Shown here in pieces: positions 17,582 through 27,129 of a stretch of DNA of 64,000 nucleotides. The DNA is from Croceicoccus sp. YJ47 (GTDB lineage Bacteria; Pseudomonadota; Alphaproteobacteria; Sphingomonadales; Sphingomonadaceae): contig NZ_CP067087.1 in NCBI RefSeq assembly GCF_016745095.1, positions 1,910,501-1,974,500 of the forward strand. Direction: 5' to 3'. The translations under genes were made by a program, and so were the position numbers. Below the pieces are notes generated by a model. That model had not been told where the DNA came from and made no database searches. It saw only the letters and a program-made list of their open reading frames with translations. Position 1 is the first letter of the stretch, and every line of letters starts with the position of its first letter.

Positions 17582-18835
17582 TTAACCAAGCTCCTCGATA
17601 TCGAGCGCGGTCAGAAGCGCATTTCGTGCCGTTTCAACGGTTTGCGCCAGCGCATCATCGCCCAGCCGGTCCGGCGCGATGGTTTCGGGCCAGTGTTCGG
17701 CAATGACCGATTCGATCTGCGCCGCCTTCTCCTCGTTCAGAAGAAAGCGCGGATCGACATGTGCGGGATCGCACGCCACGCGCAGGCGCAGGCACGCCGG
17801 ACCGCCGCCATTGGCCATCGATTGGCGCACATCCACGGGCAAGACCTGCCGGATCGGGCCATTGCTTGCCAGCATCGTGTCGAGCCATTGGCGCACCTCC
17901 GGATCCTCCCAGGTTTCGAGCGGCACGATCAATGCCATGCCCCCTTCGGGAAGCGTGACGAGCTGCGCATTGAAGAGATAGCTCGCCACCGCCTTTTCGA
18001 GGCTGACGGCGCTGGCGGGGACGATGACGAACTGCGCGCCCGGCAGGATGGCACGGATCGCGTCATAGGTGCCTTCGGGATCGGCGAAGGCCTGTTCATG
18101 CGCGAACAGCACGGTTTCATTGGCCACCGCGACGACGTCGTTGTGGAAGGCGCCGACCTCGATCGCCGCGGGTGCCTGTTCGACGAACAAGGTGCGTTCG
18201 GGCGAAAGGCCGTGCAACCGGGCGACGGCGCGGCTCGCCTGCTCGTGCTGCCGTGCGGGAAAACGCCCGCCCTGACGCCCATAGACGAAGATTTCGAGCG
18301 CGCGATCGGCATGGCCGGTGCCCATCCGCATGTGATTGGCCGCGCCCTCGTCGCCATAGGTGGCGGGCACCGGCCCGTGCACCGCGAAATGATCGTCGGC
18401 AAAGGCGAGCCGCAATTGCCGCAAGGTGTCGGGCCATTCGATCGAGCGATGCGCCATGGTGACGAGATTGGCGACGGTCAGGTGACAGCGTCCGTCCGCG
18501 GTATCGGGCGCGGGCGAAACCGTCGCGGCATTGGCCGTCCACATCGAGGATGCCGACCATGCCGAGGCGAGCAGCGCCGGGTCGAAATCGCGCCCCTCCG
18601 TAACGCCCATCGCGGCGGGAAACGCACGATTGGGGCGGGGCAGGGGCAGGAAAAACCCCTGCGCCAGCCCCAGCGCCATGTTGTGCCGCATCTTCGCCAC
18701 GCCCTGCAACGCGGCGGCGCGCGGGTGCGACACATCGCCCTTGTGCCGGGTCGCGGCCAGATTGCCGAGGCTCAGCCCCGCATAATTGTGCGAGGGGCCG
18801 ACGATGCCGTCGAAATTGATCTCCCGAATACTCAT
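17582..18835 (-). CDS. astB: N-succinylarginine dihydrolase
   Basis: Converts N2-succinylarginine to N2-succinylornithine, ammonia and CO2, step two of the arginine succinyltransferase (AST) pathway. The 417-residue length, the N-terminal NFDGIVGPSHNYAGLS and the NGGGPACLRLRV motif with the catalytic Cys are characteristic of AstB (amidinotransferase fold). Its ATG overlaps the astA stop (ATGA). astC and astD are not in the window. Confidence 0.96.
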   Translation of the reverse strand: MSIREINFDGIVGPSHNYAGLSLGNLAATRHKGDVSHPRAAALQGVAKMRHNMALGLAQGFFLPLPRPNRAFPAAMGVTEGRDFDPALLASAWSASSMWTANAATVSPAPDTADGRCHLTVANLVTMAHRSIEWPDTLRQLRLAFADDHFAVHGPVPATYGDEGAANHMRMGTGHADRALEIFVYGRQGGRFPARQHEQASRAVARLHGLSPERTLFVEQAPAAIEVGAFHNDVVAVANETVLFAHEQAFADPEGTYDAIRAILPGAQFVIVPASAVSLEKAVASYLFNAQLVTLPEGGMALIVPLETWEDPEVRQWLDTMLASNGPIRQVLPVDVRQSMANGGGPACLRLRVACDPAHVDPRFLLNEEKAAQIESVIAEHWPETIAPDRLGDDALAQTVETARNALLTALDIEELG

Positions 18836-19845
18836 CGCGCCACGCTCCAGATTTCGTCGCCGGTTGTCACGTTCAGCAGGCGCTTCGCCTCCGCATCGAT
18901 GGCGACGCCGTCCTCCTCCACCTTGCGATGGCCGTAGCAGCAGCGAAATTCGCCCAGCCTTCCCGTCGCGATCAGCGCGCGTTCCCCGTCCGCGCCATCG
19001 GCGTCGAGCAGGGGGGCGGCATGGGCGTCCGCGATCGTGCGCACATTGTCGGTGCGCGCCGTCATGGTCGGCCCGCCGTCGAAGATGTCGACATAGCCCT
19101 CGGCCGCGAACCCCTCGTTTTCGAGCATGCGCATCGCCGGACGCCCGGTTTCGTGCGGCACGCCGATCGCCTCGCGCGCGCTGTCCGAAATCATCGAGAC
19201 ATAGATGGGATGGCGGGGAAACAGGTCCGCGATGAACTGGTTGCCGTGCACCGCGTTGAATTCGTCCGCCTCGCGAAAGCTCATGCCGAAGAACCGCCCG
19301 GCGACCCCGTCCCAGAACGGGGAATTGCCCTGTGCCCCGACGATACCGCGCAATTCGGCGAGCAGGCGTTCGCCGAACCGGTCGCGGTGCATGGCGATGA
19401 ACAGGTAGCGGCTACGCGCGAGCAACATGCCCAGCCCGCCCGCGCGCGCATTGGGATGAAGGAACAGCCCGCCGACCTCGCTCGCCCCTTCGAGATCGGT
19501 GACGAGTTGCAGCGTTTCGTTGCGGAAGGTCCGGTCGAGCTCGCGGCTGTGCTGCGTCTGGCTCGTGATGCGGTAGGAATAGAAGGGGAGGTCGCCGCCG
19601 ATGCTGCTGAAGATCTGGCAGGTGCCGCGCACCGCGTTGTCCTCGCTATCCTCGAGCACCATGACGAACAGATCGTCGCCGACACCGCTCGCCTCGCGGC
19701 CCGTCGCCTCCGCCGAACGGGACAGCTTCTTCATCAATGCGTCGCGATGCGGCGGCAGGTTGGTGAACCCGCCCCCCGTCAGCTTCGCCATTTCATAAAG
19801 ATGCTCCAGATCGTCGGTGCGCGCGGGCCGGATGAGATAGCTCAT
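18832..19845 (-). CDS. astA: arginine N-succinyltransferase
   Basis: Transfers succinyl from succinyl-CoA to the alpha-amino group of arginine, first step of the AST pathway. The 337-residue sequence has the family N-terminus (LIRPARTDDLEHLYEMA), SEVGGLFLHPNARAGGLG and the FWDGVAGRFFGM block. The start at 19845 overlaps the stop of the M20 gene (ATGA); the upstream extension in frame is unrelated sequence. Only one AstA is present, so this is the homomeric type. Confidence 0.95.
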   Translation of the reverse strand: MSYLIRPARTDDLEHLYEMAKLTGGGFTNLPPHRDALMKKLSRSAEATGREASGVGDDLFVMVLEDSEDNAVRGTCQIFSSIGGDLPFYSYRITSQTQHSRELDRTFRNETLQLVTDLEGASEVGGLFLHPNARAGGLGMLLARSRYLFIAMHRDRFGERLLAELRGIVGAQGNSPFWDGVAGRFFGMSFREADEFNAVHGNQFIADLFPRHPIYVSMISDSAREAIGVPHETGRPAMRMLENEGFAAEGYVDIFDGGPTMTARTDNVRTIADAHAAPLLDADGADGERALIATGRLGEFRCCYGHRKVEEDGVAIDAEAKRLLNVTTGDEIWSVAR

Positions 19846-21059
19846 GCCAGTTCCCCCGCCGCAATGCGGTGAAGGACCAGCGCCGACAATCCCGCACGCT
19901 CGGCCAGCGAATCGACGATCATGAATTCGTCCGCCGAATGGATGGAGCCGCCGCGCACGCCCATCGTGTCGACCACCGGCACGCCGCACGCCGCGATATT
20001 ATTGCCGTCGCACACGCCGCCTGTATCCTTGCGGCCGAACTCCTGGCCGAGGTCGTGGCCGGTGCGCTGCACTAGGGCAAAGAGTTTTTCCGCCCCTTCG
20101 TCGACCGGCTTGGGCGGGCGCGAAATGCCGCCGTGCAATTGCATGGTGACGCCGTGCGCACGCGCGATATTCGCGATCATCCCGTCGAGCGCGCGGGTAA
20201 AGCTTTCCGCCGCCGCGTGGCTCTTGGGCCGGATGTTGAAGCGCAATATGGCAAGGTCGGGAACCACATTATTGGCTCCGCCGCCGTCGATCCGCGCCGG
20301 ATTGATGGGAATGTCGGCGTTCTGCAATTCCTTCAGCCGCACGGCCAGTTCCGCCGCCGCGACGATGGCATTGCGCCCGTCGCCGGGGTTGCGCCCCGCA
20401 TGGGCGGATTTGCCTGTGACGGTTACGCTGTAATTGCCGGACCCGCCACGCGCGCCCGCGAGCGTGCCATCGGGAAGCGTCGCCGGTTCATAGGTCAGCG
20501 CCGCATGCTTGCCCCGGGCGAGCCGGTCGATGAGCGCGGCACTCCCCGCGCTTCCCGTTTCCTCGTCCGAATTGATCATCACGTCATAGCCGAGCCGGTC
20601 CGCATCGGCGCCGCTCTCGAACGCTTTCAAGGCTTCCAGTATCACGCACAGCCCGCCCTTCATGTCGGCAAGGCCGGGACCGTTAAGCACGCCGGGTTCC
20701 AGCTCGGCAATATCCTGAAACGCGGAATCGGCGGGAAACACCGTGTCCATGTGCCCGGTGAGGAGGACGCGCCGCGCCGCATCGGGCCGGACGGAGAGGA
20801 CCATGTGGCGCCCGCGCTGCACCTCTTCCTCGCGGCCGTCGGGGGCGATGGCGATGACGGGGTCGGGCGCGATCATCGTGACATCGCCCGGCAATTGGGA
20901 AAACGCCTCGGCGAGAAGGTCCGCCTGATGCGCGAGGCCGTCCAGATTGGCGGTGCCGGTGTTGATCCGGCTCCATGCCAATGTGCGGTCCAGCATGGCG
21001 GAGGCGTCGATGGTGTCCAGAAGCGCGGCTTCGGTCGGATTGAGTGATGCTGCTTTCAT
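19842..21059 (-). CDS. M20 family metallopeptidase, glutamate carboxypeptidase-like
   Basis: A 405-residue zinc hydrolase of the M20 (ArgE/DapE/CPG2) family. Metal ligands are visible in GHMDTVF, GLADMKGG, NSDEETGS and the C-terminal SIHSADE. The closest resemblance by eye is to carboxypeptidase G2-type enzymes, which release glutamate from N-acylated substrates. It is the first gene of the operon and overlaps astA by 4 bases. No astE (M14 family) gene is seen, so this enzyme could perform the final step, hydrolysis of N-succinylglutamate; that is inference. The start at 21059 matches the family N-terminus better than the longer frame. Confidence 0.88.
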   Translation of the reverse strand: MKAASLNPTEAALLDTIDASAMLDRTLAWSRINTGTANLDGLAHQADLLAEAFSQLPGDVTMIAPDPVIAIAPDGREEEVQRGRHMVLSVRPDAARRVLLTGHMDTVFPADSAFQDIAELEPGVLNGPGLADMKGGLCVILEALKAFESGADADRLGYDVMINSDEETGSAGSAALIDRLARGKHAALTYEPATLPDGTLAGARGGSGNYSVTVTGKSAHAGRNPGDGRNAIVAAAELAVRLKELQNADIPINPARIDGGGANNVVPDLAILRFNIRPKSHAAAESFTRALDGMIANIARAHGVTMQLHGGISRPPKPVDEGAEKLFALVQRTGHDLGQEFGRKDTGGVCDGNNIAACGVPVVDTMGVRGGSIHSADEFMIVDSLAERAGLSALVLHRIAAGELA

Positions 21060-21163
21060 ATGCGACCAACTCCTAAGCCGCGCAGAGGGAATTGGCCAGT
21101 GTGGTTGCATCAGGCGCGCGCCCGGAGCAGGCGCGCCCCCGGATCAGGCGCGGATGGCGTGCA

Positions 21164-21985
21164 TCACGACAGTGCGCGCGCGATCGCGGTGAATTCCGCG
21201 AGGGTGAGCGTTTCGGCGCGCCGCTGCGCATCGATGGCAAGCGTGTCGAGCGCTGCCAAGGCGCCCGGCATACCCTTCAAACTCTGGCGCAGCATCTTGC
21301 GCCGCTGGCCGAAGGCCGCCTCCGTCACGCGGGCGAGCACGCGCATCGATACGCCCGGCGGCGCATCGGCAGGGGTGACATGGACGATCGCGCTCATCAC
21401 CTTGGGCGGCGGGGTAAACGCGCTTCGGTGCACCTTCATCGCGATTTTCGCGCGCGCCCTCCATCCGGCCAGCACCGACAACCGGCCATAGGCGCCCGTG
21501 TCCGGTTCGGCGACGATGCGCTGCGCGACTTCCTGCTGAAACATCAGGGTGAGCGAGGTCCATTGCGGCGGCCACTCCTCCTGCCCCATCCAGCCCGTGA
21601 ACAGCGCGGTGCCGACATTATAGGGCAGGTTCGACAAAATCGCATAGGGACCGGGAAAGAGCGTTGCCGGGTCGATGGCCATGGCATCCCCCTCGATCAC
21701 GCGGAGCTGTCCGGGAAACGCATCCTGCAACTCGGCAAGCGCGGGGAGGCAGCGGCGGTCCATCTCGATCGCCGTGACCTGCGCGCCCGCCCGCAACAAC
21801 GCGCGCGTCAGCCCGCCGGGCCCCGGCCCGACTTCCAGCACGTCGCGCCCGGCAAGATCGCCCGGTATCGCCGCAATACGGTCGAGCAATTGTTCGTCGA
21901 GCAGGAAATTCTGACCCAGTGCCTTGCTCGCCGACAAACCGTGCCGCGCGATCGTTTCGCGGATGGGCGGAAGGGTCTGCGTCAC
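21164..21985 (-). CDS. rsmA: 16S rRNA (adenine(1518)-N(6)/adenine(1519)-N(6))-dimethyltransferase
   Basis: Dimethylates two adenosines in the 3' hairpin of 16S rRNA. The SAM-binding motif VLEVGPGPGGLT, the KALGQNFL N-terminal signature and the catalytic NLPY (SNLPYNVGT) are present; about 273 residues. The start is a GTG at 21985 overlapping the pdxA stop (GTGA). The order surA-pdxA-rsmA is conserved in proteobacteria. Confidence 0.96.
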   Translation of the reverse strand: MTQTLPPIRETIARHGLSASKALGQNFLLDEQLLDRIAAIPGDLAGRDVLEVGPGPGGLTRALLRAGAQVTAIEMDRRCLPALAELQDAFPGQLRVIEGDAMAIDPATLFPGPYAILSNLPYNVGTALFTGWMGQEEWPPQWTSLTLMFQQEVAQRIVAEPDTGAYGRLSVLAGWRARAKIAMKVHRSAFTPPPKVMSAIVHVTPADAPPGVSMRVLARVTEAAFGQRRKMLRQSLKGMPGALAALDTLAIDAQRRAETLTLAEFTAIARALS

Positions 21986-22989
21986 GCGGCCAGCCGGCGA
22001 AGGGCGCATTCGTGGGCCATGCGGATCGCGGCGATGGTCGGGCCGGCGTGCGCCGCATCGGTGCCCGCGATGCCAAAGGCCGTGCCGTGGTCGGGCGAGG
22101 TGCGCACGATCGGAAGGCCGAGGGTGACATTCACCCCGGCATCGAAATCGAGCACCTTGAGCGGGATCAGCGCCTGATCGTGATACATGCACGCGGCGAG
22201 ATCATAGCCTGCGCGCGCGGCGGCGTGGAACATCGCATCGCCCGGATGCGGGCCGGTGATGGTCATTCCCGCCTCGCGCAGCGCGGCGATGGCGGGGGCG
22301 ATGATGCGCGCTTCCTCGTCGCCCATGCGTCCGTTCTCCCCGGCATGGGGGTTGAGCCCGGCGACCGCGATGCGCGGCGCGGCAATGCCGAAATCGCGGG
22401 TGAGCGCGGCGGCGGCAATGGCGATCCGCTTCTCGATCAGCGCCGCGCTCAGCCGTCCCGGCACCTCGCACAGCGGGACATGCACGGTCAGCGGCACCAC
22501 GCGCAGCGACGGCCCGGCCAGCATCATCACCGCGTCTTCGGCCGGTACGCCGCAGGCCTCGGCGACGAATTCGGTCTGTCCGGGGTGGGCGAAACCGACA
22601 TCCTGCAACGCTGCCTTCGCGATCGGCCCTGTGATCAGCGCCGATGCCTCGCCCGTGACGGTCAGCCGCGCGGCCTCCCCCAACGCGGCGAGGGCGAGGC
22701 TTGCGCCATCGCGGTCCGGATGGCCGGGGCGGTAGGGGACGTCGCCAAGGTCCAGCACCGGCATCGCATCGCCCGCCGCGTCCATGTCGGACAGGCTGGC
22801 GATGGGTGCGATGTCGACCGCCAGCCCGTGATGCGCCGCGACGCCGCGCATCAATTGCGCGCTACCGACGATGGCAAAGGGCGGGAGACCCTGCGCCGCG
22901 CGGTCGCAGAACGCCTGCGCGAGCAATTGCGGCCCCACGCCCGCCGGATCGCCGACGGAGGCCACCAGAGGGCGCATGCGCGGCGTCAC
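21982..22989 (-). CDS. pdxA: 4-hydroxythreonine-4-phosphate dehydrogenase
   Basis: Oxidises 4-hydroxythreonine 4-phosphate in vitamin B6 synthesis. The 335-residue sequence begins with the family GDPAGVGPQ motif and contains TGPIAKAAL, GLNPHAGENG and the metal-binding YHDQALIPLK. The GTG at 22989 gives MTPRMRPL; an ATG four codons later (22977) is equally possible. It lies 9 bp after surA and overlaps rsmA. Confidence 0.96.
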   Translation of the reverse strand: MTPRMRPLVASVGDPAGVGPQLLAQAFCDRAAQGLPPFAIVGSAQLMRGVAAHHGLAVDIAPIASLSDMDAAGDAMPVLDLGDVPYRPGHPDRDGASLALAALGEAARLTVTGEASALITGPIAKAALQDVGFAHPGQTEFVAEACGVPAEDAVMMLAGPSLRVVPLTVHVPLCEVPGRLSAALIEKRIAIAAAALTRDFGIAAPRIAVAGLNPHAGENGRMGDEEARIIAPAIAALREAGMTITGPHPGDAMFHAAARAGYDLAACMYHDQALIPLKVLDFDAGVNVTLGLPIVRTSPDHGTAFGIAGTDAAHAGPTIAAIRMAHECALRRLAA

Positions 22990-22998
22990 GTGCGCGGA

Positions 22999-24429
22999 TC
23001 AGTTATATTCGATGACGGCATCGCGGCGCAGGTCGCGCAGATAGATCTGCGCCCGCTTGTTGATGCGCTCGTCCTCGATCTGCGACATGAGCTGATCGAA
23101 ATCTGGGCCGGACGCGGCGGTCGGCTCGCTCCGCCCGCACAGCATCAGCACACGCACGCCTTCCTCGACCGAGCCGAAGGGCTGCGTCACGCCGCCCGGC
23201 GGGAGGGTCATCATCGTATCCTGCAACGGGGCGGGAAGATCGCGCACGCGGACATTGTCATTCGACACGACCTCGGCGCCCAGCTGTGCCGCCGCGGCAT
23301 CGACGCCGCCGCAACCGCCGAGATTCTGCACCCCTTCGGAGAACCGTTCGGCCCGCGCCGCCGCTTCGTCCTGCGAAATGCCGGCGGGGAAGGCGATCGA
23401 AATCTGCTTCAGCGAGAGCAGCGCATCCTTCGGATCGGAGACGAGCACCTGGCGCTTGTCGATGAGATAGAGGATGGAATAGCCGCCCGTCAGCGGGATC
23501 GGCCCGACGAGCTGCCCCTGCTGCATCTGCGCTGCGGTGCGGGCGAGTTCGGGCGGCAGCGTGCCGAGCCGGACCCAGCCGAGGTCGCCGCCGACTGCCG
23601 CGGTCGAGGCCTCCGAATACTGACGCGCGTAGGCGACGAAACTGCCGCCCTGCTGAATCTGCTGCATCACCTGCTGCGCGCGCTGTTCGACGGCGGCGGC
23701 GTTTTCGCTGGTTGCCGAAAGGAAAATTTCGCCGACGCGATATTCCTCGGTCCCCTTGTCCGCCTCGAGCCGGTCGAGCCGTTCCTGAACCTCTTCTTCC
23801 GACACGTTGATGAAGGGCGCGATATTGCGGCGCAGGAGGCGCTGCCACGCGAGTTCGCCGCGGATCTGCTGCTTCATCGAACGGGGGGAGGAGCCGATGG
23901 ATTCCAGATAGGCATCCAGCTCCGCCGGGGTCAGGTTGAAATTCTGCTGCGACACGCGGTTGTAGGTCGCCTCCACCTCGGCGTCGGACACCGGGACCTC
24001 GGATGCGGTCGCTTCCTGAATCTGTAGCGTTTCGTCGATCAGGTTCGTCTGAATCTGTGCGCGCAGGCGTTGCCGGTCCTCGGGCGAAAGCTCCGTTTCA
24101 TTCGCGGCCAGCACGATGGCGAGCCGGTGGTCGATATCGGTGCCGGTGATGATGTCGCCATTGACGATTGCCGTCGCGCCGCGGAACCCGCCGCCGGTGT
24201 CGCCGCTGGTGAAAACCTGCGGCTGTGCGGGAATGTCGAGCGGCTGCGTCGCGCCGGGATCCTCGCGATTGGCGGCCTGCGCCGCGTCGGAGGCGACCTG
24301 CGCCAGCACCGGCGTCACCGTGAGCGCCATCGCGCCCAGCGCGCAGGCGGTGCGGGAAAGGGCGCGCAGGCCGATGCCCATCGGTCCCGTTTTTTTCGGC
24401 AAGGAAGAACTGTTGCTCATCATGTCCAT
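22999..24429 (-). CDS. surA: SurA-type periplasmic peptidylprolyl isomerase/chaperone
   Basis: Escorts outer-membrane proteins through the periplasm. Signal peptide near residues 15-45 (CALGAMALTVTPVLA), then the SurA N-domain (NGDIITGTDIDHRLAIV, NLIDETLQIQEA) and at least one parvulin domain (EYRVGEIFLSAT, ARQYSEASTAAVGGDLGW, LVGPIPLTGGYSILYL). The second parvulin domain of E. coli SurA is only partly recognisable. The product is about 476 residues; ATGs at 24429, 24423 and 24420 are all usable. Placement between lptD and pdxA is the classical one, and LptD is a known SurA client. Confidence 0.93.
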   Translation of the reverse strand: MDMMSNSSSLPKKTGPMGIGLRALSRTACALGAMALTVTPVLAQVASDAAQAANREDPGATQPLDIPAQPQVFTSGDTGGGFRGATAIVNGDIITGTDIDHRLAIVLAANETELSPEDRQRLRAQIQTNLIDETLQIQEATASEVPVSDAEVEATYNRVSQQNFNLTPAELDAYLESIGSSPRSMKQQIRGELAWQRLLRRNIAPFINVSEEEVQERLDRLEADKGTEEYRVGEIFLSATSENAAAVEQRAQQVMQQIQQGGSFVAYARQYSEASTAAVGGDLGWVRLGTLPPELARTAAQMQQGQLVGPIPLTGGYSILYLIDKRQVLVSDPKDALLSLKQISIAFPAGISQDEAAARAERFSEGVQNLGGCGGVDAAAAQLGAEVVSNDNVRVRDLPAPLQDTMMTLPPGGVTQPFGSVEEGVRVLMLCGRSEPTAASGPDFDQLMSQIEDERINKRAQIYLRDLRRDAVIEYN

Positions 24430-24606
24430 TCTGTCGTTTCGCCGCCCCATGGGCCGGCCCCTATCTGCCGTCATTTGCCGCGCCGGCGGTGAACGGCGCA
24501 TGAGTGAACCGCCCCTTCCGCCGGGCGATAGCCGCTTTCACCCGGGGTGAACAGGCCCGCGGCGTATATCGCCCGTCATCGCGCGTTCCTCATCGCGCGT
24601 TGACGC

Positions 24607-27006
24607 TCACAGGCCGAAATTGCGCAGCGCGAAATCGAACAGGAACGTGCTGCCGCGCTGTACGTCGCCCGATTCGAAATTGTCGTAGCGCCACGTGACC
24701 GCGAATTGCAGGCACTCATCGTCATAGGCAACGCCGAGCCGCGTGCGCAACGCCTCGAACCCGTCGGAGGCGAATTGCGGATTGATCGCCTGATCGGTGA
24801 GGTTGATGACGGTCGATCCGAACACCGACCAGTAGCTCGCGAAGGCATAGCGCCCGGCGAGGCGCAATTCCTCGCGGTCCTGCAAATCCTCCAGCACGGC
24901 GGGGATGTTGCGATCGAGCTTGAGATAGCCGATTTCCGCATAGGTTTCGCGCGTCCCGACGGTGAGATCCCATTCGTTGCGGCGAAAGGCGAGATTGTCC
25001 TTGTCGATGCGAAAGCGATAGGCCGCCTTCACGAAATCGCGGAACCGCAATTCGGCGCGCCCGACCACGTCCGAGGTGCGATTGACCAGCCCCGTGCCGT
25101 CGGGGAGCAGCGTATCGTCGCGCGTGATGCGATAGCTTTGCCCGATGGTCGCCAGCGCGCGCCAGTCCGGCCGGGTCCAGCGCCAGTCCAGCCCGTAGGT
25201 GAAGCGCGTCCCGTCCTCCACCCGGTCATAGCCGGGAAAGCGGTTGAGCGCGAAGAGATTGGAATCCTCAAGGTCGATCGCGCGCGGATCCTCGTTCGGA
25301 ATGACGCTGTTGCGAAATTGCGGCGCCGCGACGAGCTGCACCCGCGGGGTCAGCACCTGCTGCCCGCCGAACAGCCCGCCGGTGAGCGGCCATTTCACGT
25401 CCACCGCACCGAGCGCGATCCCGCGCCCGTGCCAGCCCGGATCGCCGCGATATTGGAGGATCGTGCTGCGGTCGTTCTCATCCGAATGATAGACATCGCC
25501 GCGCAGCAAGGCCGTCGCCGTCACCTGCTGTCCCCAGGGGGTGACCGCGTGCCGGCTCCACGTCGCGCCGGCAAAGGCGCGCTGCGTATCCTGCCCGTCG
25601 GTGCGGACGAGCGCGAGCGAGTTCGCCTGCAGCATGATCCGCCCGCCCAGCAGCGGATCGTCCACCCGGCGGCGATAATCGATGAGCGGGAGCGCGAAGG
25701 GGACCTGCCCCTGATCGTCACCGAAGCGCAGCGTCTGCGCCCCCCAGCCGGTGAATTCGAAAAAGCTGTCGTCGTCGATCCGGCGCAGCGACACGGTCGA
25801 GCGGAGCCGGTCGTCCCGGCTGATGTCATAGCGGCGCAGGAACGTGCGGTCGGTCGTGACGCGCACCGAACCCGTGACCGAGAGGTTCTCGTTCAGGTTA
25901 TAGCGCCCGTTCCCGTCGAGATAGCCGCGAAATGATTCCTGTTCCGTGCGGGTAGGGTTGTTGCCGACCGGCACGCGCGAACTGCTCGTCGCGTATCCGG
26001 TGACCTGATACGCGCCCTTTTCGGTCAGGGCGCGATAGCGGGCCGACACCATCGGCAACACGTCGGAATAGACGTTCGCACCCAGCGTCAGCTCCCGATT
26101 GGGAGCGATCCGCATGTAATAGGCGGCGGAAACCTGCACCCCGTTCGATTGGGTGAAGCGCAGATTCGGGCTGGTGATGCCGGACACCGCGCGGTCCGCC
26201 GCCAGGATGGACAGTGTCGGCAGCGGGAGCGCCACCGTGTCGAACAGGACGAGCCGCGCCCCGTCGAAATCGATCTTCTGCGTGGCGGGATCGTAATGCA
26301 CCTGCCGCGCGGTGATGCGCCAGCTTGGCCGTTTGGGGCATCCGTCGCCCGTCTCGATCGCGCAGGCGGTGTAATTCGTGGACTCGAGCGTGATGCTGCC
26401 ATCGTCGGCGCGGGTGCCCGAACGCGCGGCCAGCCGCCCCCCTTCGCCCAGCACGATGAGCAGGTTTTCAAGCGCACCCGCCCGCAATTCCTCGGTCAGG
26501 GCGATGCGGTCGGTGTAAAGGACATTGCCGCCATCGTCGACCGACCGCACATTGCCGACAGCGACGATCGCGCCGTTCGCCCGGTTCCATTCCACCGTAT
26601 CGGCGCGCACTTCTTGGCGACCCCGGCGGAGCAGGACATTGCCGCTGGCGGTGACGATTTGCTGATCGGTATCGTATTGCAATTCGTCGGCGGCGAAACC
26701 CACCGTGCCGTCGGCCGGTTCGTCCAGCTCGAACGTGGGGACGTACCAGCGGTCGTCGCCGGGCGCGGCGCCATCGGGGCGATTCTCGTCGATTTCCGGC
26801 TGGTTGTCCGGGTCGCCTTCGTCCCAGAATTGCGGTGCATCGGGGCCGGTCGCCTGCGCCCATGCCGGCGCCGCGCATACGATCATCGCGCCCAGCGACG
26901 CCGCGGCCAGCCAGTGGCGCGCGCAAAGGGATGCCCGAACCGGCGATCGGTCCGGGGCGGCAGTGCGGTCAAACGGTGTCGTCACAGGGTCGGCGCGGGG
27001 CGGCAT
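24607..27006 (-). CDS. lptD: LPS-assembly protein LptD
   Basis: Outer-membrane beta-barrel that inserts lipopolysaccharide into the outer leaflet with LptE. A 799-residue precursor: signal peptide ending APAWA near residue 50, an N-terminal OstA/jellyroll domain (ADELQYDTDQQIVTASGNVLLRRG), then the long barrel domain. Two cysteines close together in ACAIETGDGCP and one near the C-terminus (DDECLQF) could form the inter-domain disulfide. It is divergent from pepA and upstream of surA. Confidence 0.96.
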   Translation of the reverse strand: MPPRADPVTTPFDRTAAPDRSPVRASLCARHWLAAASLGAMIVCAAPAWAQATGPDAPQFWDEGDPDNQPEIDENRPDGAAPGDDRWYVPTFELDEPADGTVGFAADELQYDTDQQIVTASGNVLLRRGRQEVRADTVEWNRANGAIVAVGNVRSVDDGGNVLYTDRIALTEELRAGALENLLIVLGEGGRLAARSGTRADDGSITLESTNYTACAIETGDGCPKRPSWRITARQVHYDPATQKIDFDGARLVLFDTVALPLPTLSILAADRAVSGITSPNLRFTQSNGVQVSAAYYMRIAPNRELTLGANVYSDVLPMVSARYRALTEKGAYQVTGYATSSSRVPVGNNPTRTEQESFRGYLDGNGRYNLNENLSVTGSVRVTTDRTFLRRYDISRDDRLRSTVSLRRIDDDSFFEFTGWGAQTLRFGDDQGQVPFALPLIDYRRRVDDPLLGGRIMLQANSLALVRTDGQDTQRAFAGATWSRHAVTPWGQQVTATALLRGDVYHSDENDRSTILQYRGDPGWHGRGIALGAVDVKWPLTGGLFGGQQVLTPRVQLVAAPQFRNSVIPNEDPRAIDLEDSNLFALNRFPGYDRVEDGTRFTYGLDWRWTRPDWRALATIGQSYRITRDDTLLPDGTGLVNRTSDVVGRAELRFRDFVKAAYRFRIDKDNLAFRRNEWDLTVGTRETYAEIGYLKLDRNIPAVLEDLQDREELRLAGRYAFASYWSVFGSTVINLTDQAINPQFASDGFEALRTRLGVAYDDECLQFAVTWRYDNFESGDVQRGSTFLFDFALRNFGL

Positions 27007-27129
27007 GGCTTGCCTATCGCACCGACGATCCTTAACTGCAATCCACGATCACGCGGCCCCTGCGCATATGCAAACGGCATGGGCGCCGGGCCGCGACCAG
27101 AACAGAACATAAAGCCCGCAGGAGCTGCC

